From positions 11,493,848-11,557,847 of the forward strand of contig CM077820.1 in NCBI GenBank assembly GCA_039720395.1: DNA of 64,000 nt, in the 5' to 3' direction. This DNA comes from Liquidambar formosana. Its lineage: Eukaryota > Streptophyta > Magnoliopsida > Saxifragales > Altingiaceae. The translations under genes and the position numbers were made by a program. Every line of letters begins with the position of its first letter. The stretch's first letter is position 1. The notes under the pieces are model-generated. The model made no database searches, had not been told where the DNA came from, and worked only from the letters and a program-made list of their open reading frames with translations. Shown here piece after piece: positions 1 through 13,072 of the stretch.

Positions 1-3000
1 CTGTCAGCTTCTACACCATAACCCCAGTTAATCCTCCTCATTTTGTTGGGGTCATAGAACGTTTTTGATGCATAGTATCTTCCATAATCAACCTTGAACC
101 CAACACCCAAATGCTCATCCGGATAATCAGGTATCCATTTATCGCTTTCCCAATCATAGGTCCCGAGTGCATAGTAATCATACGCATACATTGTAGCATT
201 TTTGTCCCCACCACTAGCCTTAAGCACATGCTTAATTCCTGGGCCAGTAGCCGAATTATTCAACCCATTCGACCGCGTCGTCGAAATCGGGTAAATGTCC
301 AAGCATTCCCACATGCCCATTTCTGGGACCTCATATAAGACCCCCTTCCGCAAGTAGCTACGAAAATCGGTGGTTTGATAAACAAGAAAAACACCCGTAT
401 CAAGATCATTAGCATACTTCGCCCCAATGGCGACCCGCCATCTTTCATCCAGTCCAAGCCATGCTGTGGTCGGGTCACGAAAGTCATCTTGATCAATTTC
501 GGGTGGTGGTTCCATAACCGGGTTGTCCTTGTACTTGAGCCAATCACGGAGGTAAGGATCGGATAGGTTGGCGGGGTAGGCAAGGTTTTGTATTTGTTTC
601 GGTTTATCTCCCTTTCCGATTTTTCCGGTGTACAATATTACAATTTGGCCATTGGGGAGATGGGTCGCGGACCCGGTGTAGACACCGTCCCTATCAAACG
701 GGCTATCACGGGTGATCGCAAGCGGAAGGTGGTTCCAGTGCATAAGGTCCGTTGACACGGCGTGACCCCATGTCATGTTGCCCCAATCCGCAGAATCTGG
801 GTTGTACTGGTAGAACAGATGGTACCGCCCCATGTGGAATAATGGACCTACACCCATGCATTCAACCATCACCCGGTGTAAAATTAACAATTGATCGACA
901 CAATCCAAACGCATGTCAAATAAGGTTTCTCAAGGACTTACCGCAAGGATCTGAAGCCGAAATACCCAAACGTTCCCACCCACCGAAGAGCCATGAGAAA
1001 TGATTAAGAGAATTGGTTCAGGCGGTCAGTGCATGGACAAATTATATATAGGGAAAAGGACTAAAAGTAAATGATGTAATTTGGGTAAATGTTTGAAAGC
1101 TAAAATTTCCTTTTTTTTTGGCTGAGAAAATAAAATCTAACTACCATAGCAAAATAATCAAACAAAAAATAAATAAATATTAGATCTTCATACACTCCTA
1201 AAGTTTTCATTCAAATCAAATAGTAAAGTTTATGGATATTATATCCAGCACTTGAATTTGAATCTCGAATACTAATCTTTAACCTACTAACCAACTAATT
1301 TTAGAATAAATTTCTTATTATTTTATGATAAATTTCTGCATTTCATTCCATTTTGTTTGATCTTATTTTTCATTTGTGGTACAACCCTTAGCATGGAATC
1401 CTATCGAACGTACAGGTTTATCGAATCACATGCAAGAACCCACTCCACAGTCCACACCCGCCAGGGGTTATTTTTCATTGGTGGTGCACTGTAAAAAGTC
1501 AAAGCTTTGATTTGCCTTTCTCAACATAGTCTTTCGGAAACGTTGCCAAAGAAAGAGTAAATTGTTGGTTGCACGGAATTCAGTACATCCAAGCTGGTGG
1601 CACATACATTTTCCATGGAAGATTGGTCGTGAGCATCCACCAAGGTGATCAAGAGAGAAGATCATTAATTACTGAATCACTGATCCAACTTGGGACCAGC
1701 TATTCTACTCCACGCATCAATACCGTCCTTATGGCTCTCACTAGTCTTTTTCATGTGACATCAATATATATGAATTTTTTTGGTATTTTTTCAAATACGA
1801 TGACGTGTATCAATAATCACATCACCAAAGAAAAAAAACAAAAGACAAAAAAAGTAGTATGAAGATCATTTTAATCCGCACCGGATCTGGATTTGGTGCA
1901 ATAGCACCCGTTTTACTGCATCATGCAGTAATCGTTGAGATTGTGACATGTGGCAAGTGGAGGCAATAGACTGCTGTGGTTCAAAACACACAAAAGCTAG
2001 TCGTTTAATAAGTTACTGAGCAACATTAACACCGTGAGGCGTTAACGTTTCTCTCTCTTCTCTCACCATCCCTATCAATCCACTTACCATCGGCGGGATG
2101 ACGCAGCCCTCGTCGTCGGCCATTCTGCAAGCTTCCGGGCCATCACCCTCCGCTTCTCCCACCGCCATCACAGTCACCAACATCAGTCAACACACCGTTG
2201 TTGACTTGTCGTCACCATCTCCATTTTCTCCCACTCTTTCTCCAACCCCCCACAAAAACCCCATCTCCGGCTTCCTCTCCAATGAAACCATCCCCAACTC
2301 CTTCTCAAGCCTCCATCGTCTCGCGGCCGGCTCCGTGGCTTGCTTCTTTTTCTTCGCTTTTTTTTCTTTCTTTTTTTTCACTCTTTAAGATCAAGCTCCC
2401 AAATTAATTTATTGTAACCAAATAAAAATCAAAAAATCAAAAATCAAAAAAGAAGAAGGGAGAAGCAGTGAGGCAGCGCTGTAGTCGGAGCAACAACCCA
2501 TCTAGAATCCATATCTGAACCCGGATATGGATGCACCTCCGTTGCCGCGATGACACCCACCATGGTTGTGATCAAACAAATTCCAAGAATATGCGATGAA
2601 GACCACCGGCGATGGATCTGTGGTAGAGACGATCAGGCGATGAAACCCTTTGCCGTCACGGATCAAAACCCTCTATAAGATGAACACCGTTGCCATGGTG
2701 ATGAAGACTGTCGGCGATGGATCTGATAGAGACGATTAGTGATGAAACCCTTCGTCGTCACCGATCAAAACCCCTCCATGCGATTAAACACCGTTGGCCA
2801 TGGCTTCCCTCTTTTTTTCCCATTTTTTGCCTGTGTTTCTTACCTTAAACGGCCGGCGTTAACTTTCCTTAAGGCTTAAACGACTAGCTTTTGTGTGTTT
2901 TGGACCACATCCATCTATTGCCTTCACTTGCCACATGTCGCAATCTCAACGATTACTGGATGGTGCAGGAAAAAAAGTGCTACTGCACCAAATCCAGATC

Positions 3001-6000
3001 ACCAATCCCCTCTAATTTCAATAGAGGTCTCGAGGAAGGTGCGGGCCTTATTGTGTGGGACCATTGAGATGACATTTGAAGCAAGAAAAGCAGCCAGTAG
3101 GAAATAGAAAAAAAAACCTAGAAAACAGATTGTTGGCATCATTATTTTTTCAGGGTATTTTTGTCATCTCAAATGAATTAGGATAATAATGTCTTTATAA
3201 TCTTAAATGAGGGTAAGATAATTAAAAGTTTTCCTCCTTAAGCCACTTTCAATAGTAGTATAGAGATATAGATATACATAATAAGATTGATTGACTACTT
3301 TGCCCTTATAGTGATAAGGTGAATTTAATTTTTTTTATATTTTTATGTGTTCTGTTAAAATCATCTATCTCCTTTATTTGTCGTCTACTTGATTACCCTC
3401 CTATTTATTTTTATTTTTTTTATGACAATAAATTATTTGGAGCCTATGTAACACACGTCACAACTCACGTCACAACTCATGTGACCTCGCTATCTAATGC
3501 GGTAAGGTTATGTTGACCCAATACGAAAAGGGTTAAGACTTTAGAAGGCCATTTGGACTAAAAAGCACAAAGTACTCCCTGGTAATTCACTCTTTTACCT
3601 GAAGAGTTGAAGAGAGTCGTCGATCGAAATGCACGTTTTCAACTCTGGCGGCCCTCGACTTTTTTTTGAGGGTGACAATATTGTCAGAGCCCAAACCTTT
3701 TTTTTCCACGGCTCACTTTATAGAGGATTGATTGGACCATTTTACCCTAAAGTAAAAAGAAACCGAATGTCTTAACTTGCCGAGAAGACTCTTTTGACTG
3801 CCACTTCCATGTTCTTGATATGCGAGTTCCCTTCATTCCTTCTTTACACTAGGCTTCCTTTGTGTTTTTTTTTTTCTTCTCTCCCTATCCTCCATTAACG
3901 CTTCTTCACGCTCCGAGTGACTTTCCGACAGACCTCTTCTGCGAGTAACTTTCTGACAGAGTTTCTGACTAAGAAATGCTTCGATCAACTAACATATTCT
4001 CCTTCTGGTGTACGTATTCATTTCAGTTGGGAAATTTTATTCATGTCAAAATAGATACACCCAATCCTTTACAAAAAATTAAAAATTGAGATGCAAGTCC
4101 TTTGATCTTTATTTATTTATTGGGTACATAGAGTTTTGTGTTCTTCACCTATCTTAATCTAGTGGCTCATTTGCCTAATTATATGTCTGGCTAACATCCT
4201 ACACAACCTGTAGAGAGCATAGAACCCAATTAAAGAAAGTTAAAACAAATTTCCATTTTATTCAGCACAGACAATTGAGCTAGAACCCAATTGATGGCTG
4301 TGATCATGGTGTTGGGGGGAGTTTGCAAACGGTATGAAAGAGTTGATGGTGGAGATGGGAGTGCATCTATGATGTTGCTTATGATGGCAGGGTGGTAGAG
4401 GTTTTAGGGACAACAGTAGTTCAGGTGGTGGCTGCAATGGCGACACGCTGAAACGATGGTGTTTGTGGAGAAAGGGGCTTGCATCTCAATAATATAGAGG
4501 CTGCGGTGATCAGAAGGGTCTTTTTGGCAGATACTTTGGCTTCCTTTTAACATTGAAGGATAAAATGGTCCATCCAACCTTGAACAAATTTGTGAGCCAT
4601 GGAAATAAAGTTTTAGGCTCTCGCAATATCGCCACCCTAGATTAATTATATGTTTAAAATTATAATTTTGGAATAGAGGAATGCTGGAGTCCTGCCCTTG
4701 GTCAGTAGCCGAAGAGCCGACACGTCTGTTGCACTAAAAGCAGGATAACTGGTAGCTTATCAATACCGATTATGAAGGGAAAAAAAAATAGTAAAAAATT
4801 GAAAGATCAAAATATCAGTCACCCAGTCGTCTCTCCATGGCCATTGTCTCACCCTGTGTTTGGTTGGAGGAAAAAGAGGAGGGAGGAAAAAGGGAGGAAT
4901 AGGGATAGTTGTGTGTGTTTGGTTAAGGAGAATGAGGAAAGGAAGGAAAGCGGGAGGGAAGTGGCAAATCCTTCTTTTTTTTTTTTTTTTTTTTTGAAGT
5001 CTTCCCAAAAGTGTGGAAAAAAGGAGAGGGAAAAGGAGAAATGGGTCTTAAAAGACACATTTACTCCTATGCTTATTATGATTTATTATTACTACTACAT
5101 ATTTAAGGATAAAATAATAAAATTAGTATCTATTCTTTTCATTCTTTCTTCTATACCAAACACACAGGCCGGAGGAAATTATATTTCCTTTCATTTTCTA
5201 TTCATCAAACCAAATACATAAGAAAGAAAAAATGTTTCCTTCCATAAAGATGGAAAGTCTATTTCTTTCATCTTTCCTTCCTTCTTCCTTTCTATCCTCC
5301 CTACCAAGTACCAAACATAACATTAGTCTCACAATCACCACAGCCTTAATCTCTCCCTTTAGTTTCACCATGGATCAATTCACACAAAACCTCCAAATTC
5401 ACATTTTTCTTACGTTGCTTTTTTTTTCTTATAAAAAACAAAACAACAAATAATAGATTAAAAACAACATTATTATTATTATTTTTTTATAACGAGGAAG
5501 TCGTCCACCCCGTACAAATCTCGAAACCATATAGGACCTACAATATATGGACTAGATAAGCCTAAAACCTAAGAAAACTATGAAACCTTGTTTGGGGTCC
5601 CAAAGGATTTAGGAAAAGTTAAACTTAAAACCTCTACTTTCTAAGGAAGGATCTTTACAAACGAGATACCTTTTGCGGTTAATAAAAAGAGTTAATGGTT
5701 TTTTTTAATGTGATAGTAATTTTGGAATATCTGAAAAAAATAAAAAGAGAAAGAGATTGATGACATTCAAAGATAGCTGAAACAATTAAGAGGCGGAGGG
5801 AGTACAATTTAGAGGAATGTTGAAAAGTAAAGGAGGACGCACCGTTCATCCAATTCTTCCTGGGTTGAAAATGGTAGGCCGTTCTTTGCCAAGAAAGCGA
5901 AGCGTTTGTCCAATCGTACCGAATCTCGCTGGTAAACTGTGGGAATGACTCATCTTCCTCTGATCCCGACACCCATTTCCCTTCCGGCGTCGAATCGTCC

Positions 6001-6083
6001 GGCGAACACCTTAACTGCGCCCCAATCATGACCGGGGCCACGGCGATCACCATGGAAACTACTATCATGGTCCACCGCTCCAT
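1..6083 (-). CDS. Gene A: GH32 acid invertase-like, exons 1-3 (3' part off window)
   Basis: Secreted GH32 beta-fructofuranosidase-like gene; family members cleave sucrose or fructans, or transfer fructose. Visible exons are 5843-6083 (exon 1, 80 codons plus one base), 942-950 (9-nt exon 2) and 1-847 (exon 3, about 40 nt short of its expected end). All junctions are GT-AG. The start codon at 6081-6083 gives a hydrophobic signal peptide ([18 protein letters not shown]) followed by the family's N-terminal [10 protein letters not shown] and W-M-N. I translated exon 3 by hand; it is open throughout and carries F-R-D-P-T-T-A-W and M-W-E-C-L-D. Predicted catalytic residues are D81 (nucleophile, at the exon 1/2 junction), D208 and E264. 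Oddities: D-P-C-G instead of D-P-N-G/A, and W-E-C-L-D. Intron 1 is 4.9 kb. Exons 4-7 are unseen, so intactness is unproven. Closest by its motifs to the vacuolar invertase/fructosyltransferase clade, but with a plain signal peptide. Confidence 0.88.
942..950 (-). CDS. Gene A mini-exon 2 (D-P-C)
   Basis: A nine-base exon reading ATCCTTGCG on the minus strand, bounded by cag and gtaagt. Joined to the G ending exon 1 and the GT starting exon 3 it encodes Asp-Pro-Cys-Gly. Plant GH32 genes characteristically hold this motif in a 9-nt exon, which supports the model. The Cys is unusual. Confidence 0.85.
1884..3000. mobile_element. TIR element in intron 1 of gene A, Mutator-like
   Basis: The ends are long imperfect inverted repeats of about 115 bp: 1884-2005 matches the reverse complement of 2880-3000, both starting GATCTGGATTTGGTGCA. 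Gene D intron 1 has the empty site near 48150, where the flanks join directly. A 9-bp target duplication is not clear, so the superfamily is inferred from TIR length. The interior is GC-richer, has an open frame at 2098-2388 (+) rich in Ser and Pro, and a roughly 80-bp block repeated in tandem (about 2594-2673 and 2700-2780). It may hold captured host sequence. Confidence 0.75.
4852..5322. repeat. Probable small TIR insertion with low-complexity interior
   Basis: Intron-1 sequence shared with genes C and D is split here. The insert is bounded by CCTGTGTTTGGTTGG on the left and an inverted ACCAAACATAACA on the right, resembling Tourist/Harbinger-type MITE ends. The interior is purine-rich with a T-run at 4975-4995. 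No clear target duplication. Confidence 0.35.
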
Positions 6084-6199
6084 TCTCGGCGTTACGTAGG
6101 TGTGTGCAGACGGAAATTTTTTTAATACTTTTTTTTCTGCTGAAAGTCTATAAAATGAACTAAGTGAGAAAAGGATGTTGTCCCTAATGACTAGCGATG

Positions 6200-6211
6200 A
6201 TATATATAGAC
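6200..6211 (-). promoter_or_regulatory. TATA box of gene A
   Basis: TCTATATATATC read on the minus strand, about 120 bp upstream of the gene A start codon. The equivalent position in gene D also has a TATA run (53433-53445), and the invertase fragment inside the RCD1-like pseudogene keeps it near 18715-18722. Confidence 0.6.
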
Positions 6212-6507
6212 GGACTACTACCTGATCACAGATAAAAAGCACGTGTTTTTTTTTTTTTTTTTTTTTTGGCTGAAAGTGTACCGGATTATTTGGCAAATTT
6301 GAAAATCTTCCCGGCTGAAAAAAAGTTCAATCAATTTTAATTTTACACACTGTTTGATAAGTTTTTATTTTTTGTTAATAAATTCAACTTTATTATGAAA
6401 AAAATGCATAAACATAAATTTTTTTTTTTTTCAAACCAACCCTTAGATGATTGATTTAAAAACTAAATAATAATTATGACTTAAATCCAATCTAATCGAA
6501 TTTTTTA

Positions 6508-7871
6508 GGGGGATTTGGCCATTAGTCAAAAAATTACATTTTATTTAACAATTAGTCACCTAACTTTTTTCCTAATTCAATTAGTCCATTTTACCTTTTT
6601 TGACAAAAAAACCCCTGATTTACTAACTAATCCACACCCGTGCCATTCCTTTAAAACACAAAACTTGTTCTCTATATCTTAATTTCATATTTCAAATGCC
6701 TTTCTTTGTTCGGACCACTGTCTCCTGCATACTCTTCCCACTACTGCACCCTGACCACATGATCCCAATAGAGGCAAGAAAAAGAAGACCAGGCTCCACT
6801 TGCTCTATCGATCTCAGTTCTAGAGTAAGCGATAGTACTTCAATAAGAGGACAAGCATCAGGCATACTGCAACATGATATCCATCGAGCCTGAAGGACCT
6901 TACTTTGGGGACAATACAGACATATGCAGAATCACAGCTCAGTTGGAACATCTTGGTGAACAATAAGGTTCACAGTCACAGCATCTTCCATCACATGGTT
7001 TAGCAGTTTCGAAGAACAGATCTCAGCCTCTTACCATTGCATGTCCCATACTTAACTCCACAAATTACCCTTCCCAAAACCATCCAAAGCAGCTACTCAC
7101 CATCAATCCCCTTAAAGCCTTCCCATATGAAACTAAGCACCAGGTGCCCTGGAACTATGGCTTTGAGGCTGTTCTGTTTACAGGAGAGAAAGTTGAGACT
7201 GAAGTAGCAGAGGTTGGAGGGATGACAAGGTCCGGAAGGTGCTATACCCCGGAAGAGCTAGAACTGAAAAGGAGGAAGGGTAAGGAAAAGGTTGGTGAGA
7301 TTCCAAGCCTAGAAGAAACAGTCAAGCAAGGGGTGACTGAAGAAGAAGTTGCAGAGTTCATCAAAATCATACGAAAGAATGACTCCCAAGTGGTCAAACA
7401 ACTTAACCGATTGCCTGCACAAATATCCATTCTGAGACTCCACTGGTTGTAAAAGACTTGGTAAAGTAGTAAAATTTTACTACTTCACTATAAAATTTAT
7501 TAATTCTTCAAGTAGTAAAATTTTACGATTTTAATTTTTTTAATAATTACCTAATCAATATGGATCTTTTTTCGAAGATACCGATGAGTAGGTTCCAAAA
7601 ATATGATTTTTTAAAAAAATGGATATGTATATTATAAGTTATAAGCTTTTAAAAATTATAATACTAAAAGGTTAAGTTAGTTACATAGGGTGCCCTTAAT
7701 AAGAAAAAGGGGAGTGCCCTTAGTAATAATAAGGGTAAACCTGGCATTTTTTAAAAAAGTGTGACTAATTGATAAATAAGTTCAGTCTCCTTGATTAATT
7801 GACTTAGAAAAACTCTTACTTGATTAATTGCCAATATTTTACCAAAAAGTGGACTAATCGCCAATTTCCCC
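6508..7871. mobile_element. MULE carrying a captured Ty3/gypsy fragment
   Basis: A 1364-bp element starting GGGGGATTTGGCCATTAGTC and ending with its imperfect inverse (GACTAATCGCCAATTTCCCC). It is flanked by a perfect 9-bp target duplication, aatttttta, at 6499-6507 and 7872-7880. A 9-bp duplication is the Mutator hallmark. No transposase frame is present, so it is non-autonomous. The interior includes a retrotransposon polyprotein piece. Confidence 0.85.
7144..7452 (+). pseudogene. Ty3/gypsy-like gag-protease linker fragment
   Basis: About 100 codons containing P-W-N-Y-G, G-M-T-R-S-G-R-C-Y-T-P and a following E-F-I-K-I-I-R-K-N-D-S-Q-V-V-K-Q-L. This pattern is familiar from plant Ty3/gypsy polyproteins just before the aspartic protease. 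The frame stops at 7452, with no protease, reverse transcriptase or integrase after it, so it is a truncated passenger inside the MULE. Confidence 0.65.
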
Positions 7872-7975
7872 AATTTTTTAAGTTGCCAAACAGCCACTTA
7901 GTGCTGTGATTTAAGTAGACAAATTATTAGAATGGGATATTGGCTCATACTACGAGGAAAGCAATCGATCACACA

Positions 7976-8548
7976 TAGGGGTGCAAAATGGTTCGGGTAG
8001 ACCCAAGGACCGGACCGTTCCATGCAATTCGGTCCGGTCCGGTTCAGGCCAAATCAAATTCGGTCCAGTTCCGGTCCAAAATCTTAAGTCCCGAATTACT
8101 TTGGTCCGAGCCACGGTTTAGGGGTTTTAATCCCGGACCGGACCGAATTCCCGAATTCCAAAAATATATATATATATAAATATATATCTATATATATATG
8201 ATTAGATATATAATTATATGTTAATATTAATGTATTATACTCAATAAATAAGTATTATTCAATGAATAATAATTCTTATTCAATAAATTTCTTACCTTTT
8301 ACCAAAAACAAAACTAAAACAAAAAACTAAAAAAAAACTAAAAACAAAAACAAAAAAACAAAACAAAAAAAAAAAACAAACAAACCAAGAACCAGACCTG
8401 GCCCGAACCGAATTTTTCGGTCCGGTCCCAGTCCCGGTCCAAGCTTAAATCGGTCCGGTTCCGGGACAAATTTTGAAGTCCCAAATTAGTTCAGTCCGGT
8501 CCAGAAACACCTTTGGCCCGGATCGGCCCGGACCGATTTGCACCCCTA
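7976..8548. mobile_element. Non-autonomous hAT element
   Basis: 573 bp starting TAGGGGTGCAAAATGG and ending CCGATTTGCACCCCTA, flanked by a perfect 8-bp duplication atcacaca (7968-7975, 8549-8556). Internal GGTCCGGT-rich arms surround an AT-rich core. The 8-bp duplication is typical of hAT. The corresponding spacers near 30715 and 53485 lack it. Confidence 0.85.
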
Positions 8549-8841
8549 ATCACACAGACACACACAGTCTAAATCGACGCAGGACAATCGACAAAGCAAG
8601 TAGCAGCAAACCTGAACCAGTCGTTTCATCACCCTTGCATTATCCAGTCGTTGAATTTTCTTCTCATCTCTCCCTCCAATCTCTATCAGCCACTTGAGGT
8701 GAGGTAAATCTGTAATTTCAAAAATAAAAATAAAAATTCAAGGTATACAACATTTTTGGGAAAAAAAATAGGAGAGGCGGCTCCTCCCATCTAGGTATGA
8801 GCTCACTCTGTCCTTGCTTCGAAGTGTAATGGTAAAATAAA

Positions 8842-9789
8842 GGGTAAATTACAATAAAACCCCCTCTAAAATCTGACTATTACAGATACACCTCCTCACG
8901 TTTTTAAAATTACACTGATACCCCTTACTTTACAAAATAAACTACAAAGAGACCCCTCCTTCTAACTTCCGTCCATTAATCCGTTAAATCATATTCAAAT
9001 TTTTTCAAAATACCCTAACTACCCTTAGTGGATGATAATTTCCATGTTAAATGCGTATAACTCACCAGTCCAATAGTTCATCCAATACTTTTGAATTTTT
9101 TAATTATTATTGATAAAATATATATAAATATATAAGAAAAATGCTAAAAAAAATTTAAATTTTCTGTCCAACTGATGTGGCAGCTGTTAAATTTGCTGTT
9201 TAGAAACAATTATTTATTTAATTAAATTTTTAATTGATTTGCAAAATAAAAAATAAAAAAATTGATTTGTTAAGTTGCCACCTCATTTGAGTAAAAAAAA
9301 AAACGGCTATGTAGCATTACTCATATGTAGAAATAAATAAAAAGAATTATTACAATGGAGATGCATGTATAGAGGAAGCAAATGAGGTGGCAACTTGGCA
9401 AATCAATTTTTTTTTTTAATTTTTGCACATCAATTAAATAGATAATTGTTTCTAATGAGCAAATCTGATGGCTACCACATCAGTTGGACAAAAATTTAAG
9501 CTCTTTGGCATTTTTCTTTTATATATATATAATCTTTTAGTTGTTTATCAATAAATAAATAAATCAATCAAATGTACTGGATGAATGTGTTGGACTGATG
9601 AGTTATATGCATTTAACATGGAAGTTGTCATCCAATAAGGGTAATTAGGGTATTTTGAAAAAAATTGAAAGTGATTTAACGGATTATGGATGGAAGTTAG
9701 AGGGAGGAGGTCTTAATGTAATTTCTGAAACGTGAGGGGGTCTATTTGTAATTGTCAGATTTTAGAGGGGGTCTTAATGTAATTTACCC
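8842..9789. mobile_element. Non-autonomous MULE, 948 bp
   Basis: Long inverted ends (GGGTAAATTACA... at both termini, matching for well over 150 bp) and a perfect 9-bp duplication taaaataaa (8833-8841, 9790-9798). It is the same family as the element at 29631-30621. No coding capacity is visible. Confidence 0.88.
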
Positions 9790-11801
9790 TAAAATAAATA
9801 AATAAATAAAAAGAGTGGTGTCATGTAGTAATGAGTGGCCATAAAAATGGTAAAGGTAAGGAGAAGTCCGTAAAATGTAGAGCATTTGAGGAGGATGCTT
9901 GGAAGGGATTGGGAATGATCGATGCATGATCGAGGTAACTGCATGTCAATGCTGGGGTGACTGGGCTGCTTAGAAGGGACTGAGAATGTTCCTTGACGCA
10001 CATTTATCATGCATCAATGGAATTTTTATGCTCTTGGTGTAAAAATCTGGAATGCCAATTGCATTACTTTTCATTGATTGGTGTAGAAATATATACACAT
10101 GATAGAGATGCAAAAGTATCAGACAAATCCCATAATTTTAGGACTAGGATCTGATAGATGAAAGGCTATTAAATAAAAAGGTCAACATATGTGGGCACAT
10201 CAGATCATGTATATCTTATACAACATGAAGGAGTGGAGTCTTCTTGACTTTGCTAGAGCTTGATGTCCTTGACTTTTAACACTTGGGTTAGTGAAATTTA
10301 TGTCTTTCTTTCTTGGTTGGGTTCGGAATGGATGAGTTGAGGATGAAATCAGGAATTATCATTTGGTAGGGCCGAATTAGTAGCATGGTCAAAAAAATTT
10401 TAAAATTGATAGCTAGATGGTACTATTTTGTTTCCTCGTCTTACATAAAAGTAAATGGTTTGATTCAATAATGCAATGCCCATGGGTTTTCAGTATAAGA
10501 CAAAAACATGGAGAGGGCCATTTGTACTTAATTTTCCAAAATTTTGCTACACATGTAGAGTACAATTTATTTTTTATTATTATTATTATTATTATTTTTT
10601 CTCTCCTGCCATGGCCGTGGATGGGCTGGGTCTACATGCAAGTCCGTCCCTGGATGAGTTGTACGTATACGTTTCGAATTTTGTCTTTTTAGAACAAATT
10701 GATCACCCCCAAGATTTTTACCTACAAACATGTGGCCATGAATCCAACTTTTGGGCACATGTTTTGAAGAGTAATCATTACAAGTTTTTTTATTTTTTTT
10801 AATATATTTTTTTAAACGATTAGAGGTATCCCAATCCTTACTTCTCTCGATATTTCAATCTAGACTACTCATTTAACGACCTTTGCAAGCCTTATTTCTC
10901 TCAAAATTTCAATATAGACTATTCACTTAACGATTCATGCGAAACGCTTCACATCCATACAAGAAACGATCTTTGTGAAGAGTTAAAACGATAACCTCTT
11001 GAGAACGCACCTAAAGCCTGATGCTCAACCAACCCTGCATGTAGGGGCATCTGTCATAGCAAGTTAATTGGGCTTCTATTATTACTCTCTAACATCCAAC
11101 AATTTTTCTCATTACAATTGTGATATATATCTATAGGGTCAAGATTGAGGGAGATCATTTAATTTTGTACGCAAAATTTTGACATGCTTTTTTAACCATT
11201 GCATCTCGCACAAGATCTAATGATGCATTTGATATGTGGAAATGGTCGCATTTTCACATTTTATCTTTTAATTAAGAAAATGTTAAAATAAATGGTGTCA
11301 TCTGTCTATTTGTTTATCAAATAATGTGTCTATGAAAAGATTGTAAATAATCAAAAAGCAATTCTATTTTACCTTCTTTTTTTTTAAATGAATGTTACAT
11401 TAGGATCCAAATATAAACTTCTACTTCTTATTTATTATTCATACAGCTAAAAGACTACCATCTAAAGAATAAAGAAAAATGGAAACATAAGATATGATAC
11501 GAAAAAGAAGCTCGAAAATGGAAATGATACATTTTTCATATGCAAATCAACCTATTAGACCTTTGAACACAAGCACATGGGATCATCTTGACTCCTTTGA
11601 AAATGCTTCTATAAATATTCTTAAATGGACACTTTCACTTGAGACATCATAGAAGCAGCCAAAGGGTGAGTCCTTCCCTCTTATAAATGCACATAAAAAA
11701 TAACAAAAAGAGTCGTGTCTATCTCAAATACGCTGAATGCAAGATGATATGATTTCACAGTCGTGCATCTTTTAAGAAGCCTCATTTTGCATGTGAAATC
11801 T

Positions 11802-11848
<47 letters not shown>

Positions 11849-12076
11849 GAAGAAGAAGAAGAAGGGAAAATTAGCCAAAACTCCACTTTTTATAACTTAT
11901 GAAGATACAAGTCCATGGAAAAATTTTATACAGCCATAAGTCCAACTTTTAGTTAGAACGGTAGTATTTTTGCAAAGATGAAAACATGTTTTTTTATTTT
12001 TTATTTTTAATGACAAGATTGCCCCGTCCACCCTTTTAGTTACTTCACTCTCTCTTCAATCAACACCCCCCACAGA

Positions 12077-12139
<63 letters not shown>

Positions 12140-12161
12140 GTTAACACACCCAAAGATCTAA

Positions 12162-12198
<37 letters not shown>

Positions 12199-13072
12199 GT
12201 GTCTCCATCACAAGCTTTGCCTTTCATCAATAGTCCTAACCACTATCATACAACTTACAAATCAATTAATGAGAAAGAAGATTCCTATCATAAGCTTTAC
12301 CTTTCATCAATGGGGCTAATCACTGTGGAACAACTTGCAGATCCAATGATTTTACTCTTATAATTTTCTACTATTTATAGATTTAGCCCTTCTTAAAATT
12401 TTTTGGCCCTTCTCAATTTTTTTTGGCCCTAGTATATTTAATTTTTACTCATTTCCTTTTATAAATTTCTTCATTTTATCGATATTTAAATTTTATTTTT
12501 TACCCCCATATTTTCTTGTTTTCATCACATTTCTTTTGTCCTTCACTCGTTGTAATTATTGTTATTATTTATTTATATATATATGAACAATGTTATAGAA
12601 CCCGAACTTTTTGTTCAAATCAACTTGCCCAAATAGCAAATGACCCTCATGTCTAGTGTCATGTCCCATCCCAAGAGGGTGTGGGGTTTGCAGAGGTTTA
12701 GGTTTTAATTCCACGTGGGTACATGCGTGGGTATGTGTTCTTCTATCGTTTAGAAAAATAAATAAATAAAAAATAGAACTTGCCCAAATAATATTGTAGC
12801 CACCGAATCAATTCAAATTTTTAAAAAAAAAAAAAAAATTTTGATTGATTGGCCAATTTGCTACCTCATTTGGATAAAAAAAAATTTGAATCTTTATCAT
12901 TGTATATTTCTCTTCTGGTTGTTTATTGGTAAGAAAAATTTGTTATTAGTTCAAAAGAAAAAAAAAATTTGTCTTCTTGTTGTGAAGAATGAAAAAAATG
13001 CAAAAAAAAAAAATTATACTATGTAGTCACTTTGAGTTAGGATAAAAATATAAAAATCAATCAAAGTTTGAC
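9790..13072. other. Spacer upstream of gene A, no gene
   Basis: 9799-11045 is homologous to the spacers upstream of genes C (31430-31692 plus 33953-34604) and D (54240-54521 plus 56789-57443). At 10017-10025 it has the uninterrupted atggaattt that is duplicated around the 2.26-kb MULE in the other two copies, so this is the pre-insertion state. 11045-13072 holds an A-run (about 11802-11846), a CT microsatellite and AT-rich DNA. I see no gene. Confidence 0.7.
12078..12196 (+). repeat. CT microsatellite
   Basis: Two (CT)n tracts separated by about 25 bp of unique sequence. Confidence 0.9.

Larger units (their letters stand above)
951..5842 (-). other. Intron 1 of gene A
   Basis: No convincing gene. 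It holds a tRNA-like SINE remnant at about 1217-1312, a 1.1-kb terminal-inverted-repeat element (1884-3000), a low-complexity insertion at about 4852-5322, and stretches homologous to intron 1 of genes C and D. One such block (4820-4850 plus 5320-5410) recurs at 28130-28280 and 52055-52215. Small open frames here are not conserved between the copies, so I do not call them genes. Confidence 0.7.

Noticed and set aside
260..583. Open frame on the minus strand inside exon 3 of gene A (and the like at 25534-25797 and 46290-46778)
   Set aside because: Out-of-frame shadow of the GH32 exon; the real frame runs through exon 3 and leaves the window edge.
2098..2388. Ser/Pro-rich open frame ending in a Phe run
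   Set aside because: Lies wholly inside a transposon and ends in a T-tract; absent from the paralogous introns, with no domain recognised.
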